A DNA stretch of 64,000 nucleotides from JAJEFO01 sp965209045. Lineage in GTDB: Bacteria > Pseudomonadota > Alphaproteobacteria > Rhodobacterales > Rhodobacteraceae. Position numbers and translations under genes: made by a program. The stretch is from positions 1 through 64,000 of the forward strand of contig CBDBPW010000003.1 of the NCBI GenBank assembly GCA_965209045.1, given 5' to 3'. The notes beneath the pieces were generated by a model. It made no database searches. It saw nothing but the letters and a program-made list of their open reading frames with translations, and was not told the origin of the DNA. This document shows, in pieces, positions 35,611 through 43,879 of the stretch. Each line of letters opens with the position of its first letter. The first letter of the stretch is position 1.

Positions 35611-37542
35611 TTACTGGCTCGACGGCTCAATGTAGAAGGTCGAGAAGTTGGCCGGTGCGATGCCCGGGTAGAGCCATCCTTCCAGCAGCGGCTCCGGGAC
35701 ATTGCGCAGGCGATTGTTGACGGCGCGGTAGTTGCCCATTGGCAGGGCGATGCCCATCTGCACAAACTCGTCGGCGGCAATTTGCACCAACTCGTTCCAC
35801 GCCTCCATTTGTGCGTCGCCAAAGAGCGTCGGGATCGCGTCCTGAAGTTCCCATGCACGCACGTAGTTCGCCGGCGGTTCCACGCCTTCCGATCCGCCTG
35901 AATCGTACCACTTTTCCCATGCCTCGGTCCAGGTCTTCTCCCGAGGCATCATCTCGCGAGCGGCCAGCATGGGCAGGCGACCGGAGCCGTTCTCGGCCAG
36001 CCACAGGAAGACGTCACGATCAGGATCGTTGCGTCGGGCAACCGAAACTGCATCAGAGACAAAGTTGAGAACGACGTCCACGCCAACCGCTTCCCAGTAA
36101 CCCTCGATGAGTTCCATCATGTCGCCCCAGTCCGACTTGAACTCGGTATTGACGTCAACGACCACGGTGAACCGTTCGCCGTTGTCCGGACGCAGGCGAA
36201 ATCCGTCGTCGTCCTTGTCCGGCAACACCATGTCCAGGTGCGAATTGGCCAAGTCAGCATCATGTTCGGTATACTGGGTTGCCAGCTGTTCGTTGTAGAG
36301 CGGAGACTCCGGGCGCGGCGCGATCTGGTGAGGTATGCCTTGACCCAGGAAGATCACGTCGATCAGTTCCTGGCGATTGATCGCGTGCGACAGGCCGATG
36401 CGGAAGTTCTTGTCGGAATAGACCGCTTCCTTGACCGGGTCCGCCGGATAGTACAGCGGGAAGCGGAGGTCAGCCACGTTCATGTCCGCGGAATTTGCCG
36501 TCACGAAGCGGTAGTTGCCCTGTTCCATGTTCTGGAACATCACGCCCCTGTTGGCCGGGGTGGAGATGTTAACGCGCGAAATGTCGACCTCGCCCGAGAG
36601 CGTCTTTGCCAGCTGAACTTCGGGGTCCGACACCAGCACCCAGGCGCGCGCATCGATGTACGGCAGCTGATTGCAGGCCGTGTCGACCTTGAAGTAGTAC
36701 GGGTTGCGCTGGAAGGTGAATCGCTCCTTGCCGAGGAACGGCTCGGTCGGGACCCATGCCTGGACGAACGGTCGTTCCGGGTTGTTGTATTCCGACTGCT
36801 TGCCGTATGACCCCACGTTTGCGGCCCACCACTGGGTGTAGTCTTCGGCGTTTGCGGCCGCCATGAGTTCGGCGACACCGTCAGGATTCAGCGACTTGAT
36901 CAAATTCCGGTGGTAGTGTTCCGCGAACTGAACGACGCGCACGCCATACGAGGTCGACAGGTTCTCAAGAAAGAGGCCGTTCGGCTTCGACCACTTGAAC
37001 TCGACGGCGTAGTCGTCAATCTTCGTCACGGTCGCTGGCTCGCCATCGACAATGAAGAAGCCGCGCGGGCTCGACTGGATGTCGATGTTGGTTTCGACAT
37101 GCTCCCACCAGAAGACAATGTCGTCGGCAGTGAAGTCTTCGCCATCCGACCATTTCATGCCTTCACGCAGATGGAAGGTGTAGGAGGTCGCGTCGTCAGA
37201 GACATCCCAGCCCTTTGCGACGTTCGGCAGCACTTCGCCGCCGTCTACCGACCACCGCACCAGCGACTCGTAGCCGAAATGACGAAACTCGGCCAGTCGG
37301 TTGCCACCGGTGGAGTCGACCATGGTTCCGCCATAGTTGCCGACTTGCTCGGCCGGTTCGACAATCAACGGTTCGGCCGGCAGACGTTCGCTGACAGGAG
37401 GAAGACCACCGGCCGCAACGATTTCTGCCAGCATTGGCGATTCGCCGTATTCGGAGCAGGTCTGGGCAATCGCGGCGGACGTCAGGCCGAAGCCAATGGC
37501 GGCACAGCCTGCTGCCGTGCGGAAAAGGCACTTTTTCATCAT
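35611..37542 (-). CDS. Peptide-type ABC transporter periplasmic binding protein (SBP_bac_5)
   Basis: 643 residues from the ATG at 37540-37542 (complement), preceded by GAGGGG; a second Met follows at once. Residues 1-26 are a signal peptide (FRTAAGCAAIGFGLTSAAIAQ, cleavage after AIA). The mature protein shows the family layout: YGGTMVD, YESLVRW, VLPNVAKGWDVSDDATSYTFHLREGMKWSDGEDFTADDIVFWWE (split across the conserved ligand region), NYRFVTANSADMNVADLRF and FRIGLSHAINRQELIDVIF. It is longer than E. coli DppA (about 535), as in the subfamily that binds sugars, polyols or opine-like compounds. It is the first gene of the operon behind the LacI-controlled promoter. Confidence 0.92.
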   Translation of the reverse strand: MMKKCLFRTAAGCAAIGFGLTSAAIAQTCSEYGESPMLAEIVAAGGLPPVSERLPAEPLIVEPAEQVGNYGGTMVDSTGGNRLAEFRHFGYESLVRWSVDGGEVLPNVAKGWDVSDDATSYTFHLREGMKWSDGEDFTADDIVFWWEHVETNIDIQSSPRGFFIVDGEPATVTKIDDYAVEFKWSKPNGLFLENLSTSYGVRVVQFAEHYHRNLIKSLNPDGVAELMAAANAEDYTQWWAANVGSYGKQSEYNNPERPFVQAWVPTEPFLGKERFTFQRNPYYFKVDTACNQLPYIDARAWVLVSDPEVQLAKTLSGEVDISRVNISTPANRGVMFQNMEQGNYRFVTANSADMNVADLRFPLYYPADPVKEAVYSDKNFRIGLSHAINRQELIDVIFLGQGIPHQIAPRPESPLYNEQLATQYTEHDADLANSHLDMVLPDKDDDGFRLRPDNGERFTVVVDVNTEFKSDWGDMMELIEGYWEAVGVDVVLNFVSDAVSVARRNDPDRDVFLWLAENGSGRLPMLAAREMMPREKTWTEAWEKWYDSGGSEGVEPPANYVRAWELQDAIPTLFGDAQMEAWNELVQIAADEFVQMGIALPMGNYRAVNNRLRNVPEPLLEGWLYPGIAPANFSTFYIEPSSQ

Positions 37543-37588
37543 TTGGATCCCCTCTGGCTTTTGGTCTTCGAAAGATGCAACTCCAGCA

Positions 37589-37617
37589 AGTCTACACGCG
37601 CGTGCAGAACAGGTCAA
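37589..37617 (-). promoter_or_regulatory. Sigma-70-type promoter of the peptide-type ABC operon with operator in the spacer
   Basis: On the minus strand TTGACC (37612-37617) is followed after exactly 17 bp by TAGACT (37589-37594). The spacer and the start of the -10 box are covered by the 18-bp palindrome at 37591-37608, so a bound repressor would block RNA polymerase directly. The binding-protein start codon is about 47 bp downstream of the -10 box. Confidence 0.7.
37591..37608. promoter_or_regulatory. LacI-type operator, site 1
   Basis: TCTACACGCGCGTGCAGA is an 18-bp palindrome with one mismatched base pair (two of the 18 positions) and a central CGCG step, the shape bound by LacI-family dimers. 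It overlaps the promoter of the ABC operon and lies next to the LacI gene at 37686-38714. Its right 11 bases (GCGCGTGCAGA) are identical to site 2 at 39937-39954. Confidence 0.7.
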
Positions 37618-37685
37618 CTCTGGTGACATGGCGCTGCAATCGCGCGGCGAATTGAGGACGGACGCCAGACAGTGCGCCGATCGGC

Positions 37686-38714
37686 CTAGATTTCACGCCG
37701 GCCTATTGTTCCGCGCAAGACCAGCTCCGCCACCATCGTTCGTGGCTCGAACTTCCGGTCTTGCGGGTCTAGTCGCCTGTCGAGAATCGCAGTGACCTCC
37801 GCAGCCATGCTGTCGAAGTCCTGCCGGATGGTTGACAGGTTGTAGATCGGCCAGCTTGCCATGAATATGTCGTCGAACCCGACAATTGACACATCCTCAG
37901 GGACGCGGTGCCGGGTCTTGAGTCGAAGGTAGTCCATGACGGCAAAGGCCATCACGTCATTGGCGCAGAATATCGCGTCAGGCAGTCTTTCGCCTGCCAC
38001 AAGGGCAGGGGCCGCCTTGAAGGCCTGATCGTAAGTGAATTCGCCACTCGCCTCGACCGCCAGGTGCATTCCCCTGCGCGCGATCTCCAGGGCAAGCGCA
38101 TCCCGGCGAATCTTCGAAGAGACTGACGACGATCGACCGGCCATGAATCCGATCGAGCGATGCCCGGTTTCCCAAAGGTACTTCACCAACTCCGCAATGC
38201 CCGCGGCGTCGTTCGCTGCTATGCTGTCCACATCGGCGCGTGTACGTTCGAAATTGAGCATGATCGGACGCACGTACGGCACCGCGTCCCGGGCCACGTC
38301 GACCGACACCGAATCCGACATGACGATCAATCCCTCGACGGGAAATGTCAGATGTCTCTTCAGCGAAAATGCGCCGTCATCCGTTGGAGACAGGTTCAAC
38401 ACCACGGGAAGGCGTCCGGAATCCTGAAGCGACCGGACGAGCGCGGAATGAAAGCTCGGCCCCCTGATCGCGTCGACCTGATTGAGGACGACAACGACTA
38501 TGTTGGACCTGCCCTTGGCCAGGCTGCTTGCCAGGCTGTCGGGGCTGTAGTTCAATTCGGCAGCCGCCTTCATGACCTTGGCCTTCGTGTCGGCAGCGAT
38601 GTAGGCGGTCTGCGAGAACGCGCGTGACACCGCTGAGCGAGACACGCCGGCAAGTTCCGCCACATCGCTCGCACGGGCTCTTTTTCCCGTTGCCGATCTC
38701 AAGGACATTGACAT
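37686..38714 (-). CDS. LacI-family transcriptional regulator of the peptide-type ABC cluster
   Basis: 342 residues from the ATG at 38712-38714 (complement), with GAGG eight bases upstream; a Met six codons earlier is possible. The N-terminal helix-turn-helix is ASDVAELAGVSRSAVSRAFSQTAYIAADTKAKVMKAAAELNYSPDS (read as adjoining pieces), including the hinge ASSLAKGRS. The remaining 280 residues are a periplasmic-binding-protein-like sensor domain (EGLIVMSDSV, SIGFMAGRSSS, DAIFCANDVMAFAVMDYL, VSIVGFDD). It lies between the PhyH gene and the ABC operon, on the same strand as both. The two matching operators at 37591 and 39937 make it the likely repressor of the ABC operon and of its own operon. 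Confidence 0.92.
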   Translation of the reverse strand: MSMSLRSATGKRARASDVAELAGVSRSAVSRAFSQTAYIAADTKAKVMKAAAELNYSPDSLASSLAKGRSNIVVVVLNQVDAIRGPSFHSALVRSLQDSGRLPVVLNLSPTDDGAFSLKRHLTFPVEGLIVMSDSVSVDVARDAVPYVRPIMLNFERTRADVDSIAANDAAGIAELVKYLWETGHRSIGFMAGRSSSVSSKIRRDALALEIARRGMHLAVEASGEFTYDQAFKAAPALVAGERLPDAIFCANDVMAFAVMDYLRLKTRHRVPEDVSIVGFDDIFMASWPIYNLSTIRQDFDSMAAEVTAILDRRLDPQDRKFEPRTMVAELVLRGTIGRREI

Positions 38715-38773
38715 TCGCGCTACCTCAGTCATGCCGTTCCCAAACCGCCGTGTGCGCGGTTGCCGAACCTTGT

Positions 38774-39643
38774 TCAAGCCGGCTCGTTTTCCAGTCGGGA
38801 CAGGAAATGGTGAACCGAAAATTCCTCGTCTCCGCTCAACAGCCTCCAAAGCCGGGTCCGCTGGATGACGTCAAGATGTGCGCTCCGGATGTCCGCCCAA
38901 GGATGAAAGAACGACAACTGCCCCTGAACGTCATGCTTGCACGTCGCAGGCGAATGCAGCGGCTTTGGTGCGCGGGCACTGGCTGCGTCGTAGCCTGACA
39001 TGTCCCAATGCCCGGTCTGCGGCCCGGTCGGGTTCAGGCGCAGCTTGTACATGGCGCGCACGCTGTCGCTCGCGTTGCGCCGTCCGGCGTGCCAGAGATT
39101 GTGATGCAGGATCAGGACAGTGCCGGCAGGACCGGTCAACTGAACCTGGCCCGCCAGGTTCTGATACCGGGCAATGCTGGTCTCCCCGACCTTGCGCGTG
39201 TGGCTTCCGGGGATGACCAGCGTCCCGCCCATCGCCCGCGTCACGTTCTGCGGATAGATCAAGACTTGGATGTCGAAGGCAGCGTCCCGGGCATCAATCA
39301 TTGAATCGCAATGCAAGTGTTGAGAAACTGCCTGTTTGGGCCCGCGGATGTGCATGACATGGTGATCGACCTTGCATCCGGGCCCGAGAAGCGAATGGAT
39401 TGCACCGGCGAGTTCCGGCAGGGAAACAACGCGGGAAAGGACGTCGTTGTCGTCAAATGCATCGGTGAGCGGAGTGCCCCACGACACGACAGGCAATCGA
39501 GCCCGGCCGCATCTGTCATCCGTGCAGTCCGCCACGTAGGCGGCAAGAAAAGCGTCGCAAAGATCCTCGGGCAACAGGCCTTCCAGCTTGAGAAACCCGT
39601 CCCGCACAAATCGAGTCATTTCGCCTACGCCAAGTCGCTTCAT
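38774..39643 (-). CDS. Phytanoyl-CoA dioxygenase (PhyH) family protein
   Basis: 289 residues from the ATG at 39641-39643 (complement), preceded by GGAGG and overlapping the previous stop by 4 bp (ATGA). PhyH enzymes are Fe(II)/2-oxoglutarate oxygenases. The metal ligands are visible as the H-x-D motif in SQHLHCDSMIDARDA and the distal His in HHNLWHAGRRNASDSVR, whose Arg would bind 2-oxoglutarate. MGGTLVIPGSHTRK is the usual family strand. Length is normal. Such proteins hydroxylate small molecules or lipids. The position behind a LacI operator suggests a catabolic hydroxylation step for the imported compound. Confidence 0.88.
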   Translation of the reverse strand: MKRLGVGEMTRFVRDGFLKLEGLLPEDLCDAFLAAYVADCTDDRCGRARLPVVSWGTPLTDAFDDNDVLSRVVSLPELAGAIHSLLGPGCKVDHHVMHIRGPKQAVSQHLHCDSMIDARDAAFDIQVLIYPQNVTRAMGGTLVIPGSHTRKVGETSIARYQNLAGQVQLTGPAGTVLILHHNLWHAGRRNASDSVRAMYKLRLNPTGPQTGHWDMSGYDAASARAPKPLHSPATCKHDVQGQLSFFHPWADIRSAHLDVIQRTRLWRLLSGDEEFSVHHFLSRLENEPA

Positions 39644-39912
39644 CTCGGAGCCTCCACGATTTTCTCCATGATGACTTCGAAGGATTGCCAACCGGGCTGG
39701 TAGCTCAATTCGCCAGGCCGCGGCTCGAGAGCGGAGAACTGGATCGTGCGCCAGCCGTCGCGCAATGCATCCAGACCCGTGGCATAGGGCGGCTCGTCCT
39801 CGTCACCGGAAACAGGCGGCGCAGTCGTGTCGCCGTCATATCGCGTCCAACCGACAACGCGGGAGTCGAGCGCGGAGTTCTGGAGATACAGGATGAGCAG
39901 TTTCTGACGCAA
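39640..39912 (-). CDS. Small protein of unknown function, first gene of the PhyH-LacI operon
   Basis: A 90-residue protein from a TTG at 39910-39912 (complement) with a near-perfect AAGGAGG five bases upstream. It has no signal peptide. It begins RQKLLILYLQNSALDSRVVGW, continues with an acidic, Pro-rich middle and PPYATGLDALRDGWRTIQ, and ends with FEVIMEKIVEAPR. Its stop overlaps the PhyH start by 4 bp. I recall similar small proteins encoded beside PhyH-type genes, but no function is known to me. Translational coupling suggests it acts with the dioxygenase. Confidence 0.75.
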   Translation of the reverse strand: MRQKLLILYLQNSALDSRVVGWTRYDGDTTAPPVSGDEDEPPYATGLDALRDGWRTIQFSALEPRPGELSYQPGWQSFEVIMEKIVEAPR

Positions 39913-39936
39913 TTGGACCTCCTTGATCACGAAGAA

Positions 39937-39954
39937 TCTGCAAGCGCGTGCAGA
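39937..39954. promoter_or_regulatory. LacI-type operator, site 2
   Basis: TCTGCAAGCGCGTGCAGA lies 25 bp upstream of the small-protein gene and matches site 1 (37591-37608) at 16 of 18 bases. A weak promoter (TTGCAA at 39979-39984, TATTTG at 39956-39961, 17 bp apart, minus strand) would end right at it. The insertion sequences at 40004 begin about 20 bp upstream of this -35 box. Confidence 0.65.
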
Positions 39955-40226
39955 GCAAATACACCACGAGGCTGCGCATTGCAAGAGTAAGCGACCAAAG
40001 GGGCAAGGCGGATCTGTTCCAACACGGCGCGCGATCTCGAGAGGTCCGTGTTTCAGCTCCAACCGTTCTTCGGCCTCGATTCAAGGCGTGCTTGCGATGC
40101 CCGGTCGGCATGGCTGGCGTCCCTGAGCGCGGATTCATGGCTCGACGGAGGGTCCGGGCATCGTCCGGGCAGGCGTGACCGCCCCCCGGTCTTTCCCGAG
40201 GGCGGCGGTCGCGGCGGACGGCGCTT

Positions 40227-40493
40227 TCAGGCGGCTTCTGTCCGCGGCCGCGTGTTTCCGGTCATCCGGAGCATGTCGAGCACCCGCCTCGGCTTCCTGG
40301 CCATGGCGCGCATCGCTTCCGCGACCTCCAGCCCGCGCTGCCTGATCAGGCCGATGGCGAAGCGCCTGAACAGCGTCGTGTTCGCCGGCCCGTGGCCGGT
40401 GCGGATCCGGCTGCGGTCCTCGTCGAAGCTCCAGTCAAGGACATGGTGAGTGGCCTCTATGCGCCAATGGCCGCGGTTCAGCTCCAGCAGATG
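40227..40493 (-). pseudogene. ISAs1 transposase, C-terminal piece, copy 2
   Basis: Same sequence as 19695-19961: the conserved HWRIEATHHVLDW end of the ISAs1 transposase, separated from the rest of the gene by the nested element. Confidence 0.85.
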
Positions 40494-42227
40494 CCGTAAT
40501 GGGGCGGCGAATCAGGCTGGCGCAGGTCGGGTTCGAAAGGTCGTTGGTCTGGTGTCGTTGTCCTTGCCGCACACAACATGTGCTATTGTGAGCGGCGGAG
40601 GCGTTCCGGAGGGAACGCTTCTCGATCACATTGCAACAGAAAGGACAACGACAATGGAAATCTTTATCGGACTGGACGTGTCGCTGGCAAGCACGTCGGT
40701 TTGCGCGATCGGCGCCAATGGGAAGACAGTGAACGAAGCAAAAGTGCCTTCCGATCCCGGATCGCTCGCCGGGCACATGCGCGGGCTGTCTGGAAACATC
40801 GTCGCGGTCGGCCTGGAGGCCGGCCCTCAGTCGCAGTGGCTTCACAAGGGACTCAGCGAGGCCGGGTTCGAGACCGTGTTGATGGAGACGAAGCGCGTGA
40901 AGTCCGCGCTGAAGTCGGCCCCGGTCAAGACGGACCGGCGGGACGCTGAAGGCATCGCGCAATTGCTGCGCATAGGCTGGTTCCAGCCCGTGCACTGCAA
41001 GTCGGTCGCGTCCCAGGAGAAGCGGGCCCTGCTGACCTCGCGCAGCGCGCTGGTGGAAGGCCTGACGCGGCTCGAGCTCTCCGTGCGCGGCATCCTTCGC
41101 AACTTCGGCCTGAAGCTCGGCCGTGTCTCGAAGGGCCGCTGGGAGGAACGGGTCCGGGACCTGACCGCGGACAACGCGATGCTGTCGGACGCGGTCGGGC
41201 CGATCCTGCGGCTGCGCAGGCAGATGCGGAGCGAGCTGGCCATGATGACGAAGAAGGTCAGGATCCTCGCCAGGTCGGACGCCACGTGCCGGCTGCTGAT
41301 GACGATGCCCGGTGTGGGCCCGGTCACGGCTCTGACCTTCGTCACCGCGGTCGACGACCCGTCCCGGTTCCGAAGGGCGAGGGACATCGGCGCCTGGGCG
41401 GGGCTGACGCCGAAGCGAAGCCAGTCGGGGGAGCGAGACGTGTCGGGCGAGATCACGAGGGCCGGTGACGTCGCGCTGCGCACGGCGCTCTTCCAGGCCG
41501 CCACGTCGATGCTGCACCACGGCAAGAGGATGAGCTGGCTGAAGGCCTGGGCGCTGCGCGTCGCGGGGAGGCGTGGCCAGAAGCGCGCCACGACCGCGCT
41601 TGCCCGGCGCATGGGCGTGGTGCTTCTCCGGATGTGGCTGGACGGGACGGAGTTCCGCTTCGCCCGCGCGGCGGCGATGTCGCCCGATCCGGCATGAGAA
41701 TCGCTGCATCGGATCCGCAGCCTGTGATGAAGAGGGAAGGAGCGGGCTCCGCCTCCTGAGAGGCGGCCCGTCCACGGACGTCCCCTTGCCGGGACGCGGT
41801 CCCCGATGATGTCGTGAAGCGCCTCGTTGCCGAACCGCTCTGTCGCGTTCGAGCACGATCTGCAGATGGACACTCGGGGACCTGATTGGACCAGGCATCA
41901 TGTAGGCGGCCAACGAGCTGACCACGGACGGAAGGAAGATGCCCGGCGGCGGACGCGACGTGGACCTTCCCGGAAACATGGAGGCAAGGCCTTGGACGAA
42001 ACCTGAACGGCTTCGACCCCGCCGGGGATTGCCTGGTTCGCCTCGCCAGACTCGTGAGGTCGCTTCGGCGAACCAGGCAATCCCCGGCTCCGGACCAAAA
42101 GCCAACGCCGCTCCCGGCATGACCGCCGCGCCCCTTGCCGCCGGCGCCGGAACATTTTTTGCCAGATTCGGGCCTTGTGGCCGCTCATGCACAGGATTCG
42201 GTGCTTGACGGTGGGGCCCCATTACGG
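40494..42227. mobile_element. IS110-family (IS1111-like) element nested in ISAs1, copy 2
   Basis: Bounded by CCGTAATGGGGC and GCCCCATTACGG as in copy 1. It carries the same transposase gene and a 530-bp non-coding right end (41698-42227) with the 21-bp hairpin arms at 42022-42042 and 42067-42087. Confidence 0.8.
40654..41697 (+). CDS. IS110-family DEDD transposase/recombinase, copy 2
   Basis: A 347-residue protein with the same sequence as the one encoded at 20122-21165. It has the same DEDD residues (IGLDVS, VGLEAG, KTDRRDA) and C-terminal MPGVGPVTALTF and AGLTPKRSQSG segments. The frame is intact, so the recombinase could be active from either copy. Confidence 0.92.
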   Translation: MEIFIGLDVSLASTSVCAIGANGKTVNEAKVPSDPGSLAGHMRGLSGNIVAVGLEAGPQSQWLHKGLSEAGFETVLMETKRVKSALKSAPVKTDRRDAEGIAQLLRIGWFQPVHCKSVASQEKRALLTSRSALVEGLTRLELSVRGILRNFGLKLGRVSKGRWEERVRDLTADNAMLSDAVGPILRLRRQMRSELAMMTKKVRILARSDATCRLLMTMPGVGPVTALTFVTAVDDPSRFRRARDIGAWAGLTPKRSQSGERDVSGEITRAGDVALRTALFQAATSMLHHGKRMSWLKAWALRVAGRRGQKRATTALARRMGVVLLRMWLDGTEFRFARAAAMSPDPA

Positions 42228-43750
42228 AAGGCGCTTCGGGGAGGCGGCCTCCGGGCCCAGGCTGGTGACCCCGACGGCGGTCTCGGCGCTCCTCTCGCCG
42301 GTCTTGACCTCGGTGACCTCGCGGTGCACGGCGAAGACCTGCCCGACGCCGGGGAACCTGACGTAGTCGTTGATCTCCGACGACACCCAGATCGAGCGGC
42401 GCTCGAGGCGGCCGTGCTCGGGCTTCCCGCTTTCCTGGACGAAGTCCGGGGGGCGCTCCGCCATGGCCTCGTCCATCAGGAGCCGGATGTCATCCATCAG
42501 GGTCTTCTGGTTGCCCTTGACCGTGAAGAGGAATGCCGCGCCGCGTTCCAGCAGGTAGTCGGCAAGGGCGCGCTGGGTCAGGAGGGCGTCGACGGTGACG
42601 ACGCGCCCCGCGACCGTGGCGTCGGGAAGCGTGTCGAGCAGCGGGATGATCGTGCCGATCTCGTTCGTCCGCTTCTCCTCCTGGTCCGCGCCGGCTCTCA
42701 TGCCGACTTTTTTTTACCGTGGTGGGCGCCGGTGTCGTGGCCCACGATGCCGAGCACGTGCGTCTGGCGACCGTCGTCGTCGATGGCGCCGCGCATCGTC
42801 TTCCCGTCGATCGCGAGCGCGCTGTCCGTCCCGCCGTTGGCCGCGGTCCACGCCCGAAGCGCGTCGTCGAGCTGTCGCGGGTCGACCCGGACAAGCACGT
42901 CGCGGATCACCGTCCGGCTCGGCGGGATGCGGGTCCTGTTCCGGAAGCGCACGCCGAACCGCGCCAGGACCTTGGGGGAGAGGTCGTTGACCCATTCGCT
43001 GATCGCCTTGTAGCCGCGGGCGCCGGACAGCGTCGCCGCAAGGGCGAGGCCGAGGACCGAGGGCAGCGTGTGGCGCCGGCCCGCCGCGCGCCGTGGGTCG
43101 TCGACGTCCTTGAAGAACGCGGGCATGGACGTCATCTGCTCCGTGCTGAGGGTCACCTTGGGAACTCCTTTCTGCAGGTCGGGTTCGAGATGGGCGTTCC
43201 GGAGCCGGGCCCGCGCGTCGCGGCACAGTGGCAGGAGGAACACGCGCTTCGGCTCGGCATGCTCCCGGTAGCCCGTCCCGGCGCGGCCGAAACCCCGGGT
43301 GAGCCCGGCCTCGATCCAGTTGGCGGCGCGGTAGACGGTCCCGTGGAAGCGGGCCGGGTCGACATAGGTCTCCAGCAGCAGGAGCTCGTGCCCGAAGCGG
43401 GCCGGCCAGTCCCTGACGAGGCGGCGCGCGCACAGCGCGAGCGCCCGCGAGCCGAGGTTGCGCGGGCCGCCCGGCAGGATGAGGAAACGGGAGTTGTTGC
43501 TCACGAGGTGCAGGCGGTGGAACCGCACGCCGCGGTCCCACCCGATCCAGCCGTCGCGCGGGCCGCACTTCAGCGCCGGGGCCGAGAAGACCGCCAGCGC
43601 CAGCCAGCGCTCGTGACGGTGGACGACGTAGCGGACGGTCTCGCCCATCGCCGGCAGCGCGCCGAGGTAATGATGCTCCTGCAGCAGGCTCCTGAAGCGG
43701 GACTCCTCGCCTCCCGCAACCGCGCGGACGGACACCTCCGACAGATCCAT
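42228..43750 (-). pseudogene. DUF4338 (DruA-like)-ISAs1 transposase, N-terminal piece with A8 site, copy 2
   Basis: Same content as 21696-23218: DUF4338 domain in the first 195 residues, internal GTG with ribosome binding site at 43154-43156, A8 run at 42708-42715 (T on the plus strand) and loss of the C-terminus to the nested element. That the same nested structure is present in both copies shows nesting came before duplication. Confidence 0.8.
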
Positions 43751-43879
43751 GGCGCCGCTCCCTTCGCCGATTCGTTGCGAATCAGGCGTAACAGGAAACG
43801 GGCCGGGAGTCCAGAAACAGGGTCAATCCATTGGCCGGGAACGCGAAACTACGCTGGAACGGATCCGCCCTGACCAAAG

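Larger units (their letters stand above)
40004..43872. mobile_element. ISAs1-family element with nested IS110/IS1111-type element, copy 2 (3,869 bp)
   Basis: Same length, same ends and the same internal structure as 19472-23340, offset by 20,532 bp and in the same orientation; no difference was noticed. It has its own 10-bp target duplication ACCAAAGGGG (39994-40003 and 43873-43882). The last three G of that duplication are the tip of the ISKra4 element, so this copy inserted into the end of an older insertion sequence. Confidence 0.9.

Noticed and set aside
19472..43872. The two ISAs1 copies as ends of a composite transposon carrying the transport cluster
   Set aside because: Each copy has its own 10-bp target duplication, and the outer flanks (GCATCTCCAA and ACCAAAGGGG) do not match each other.
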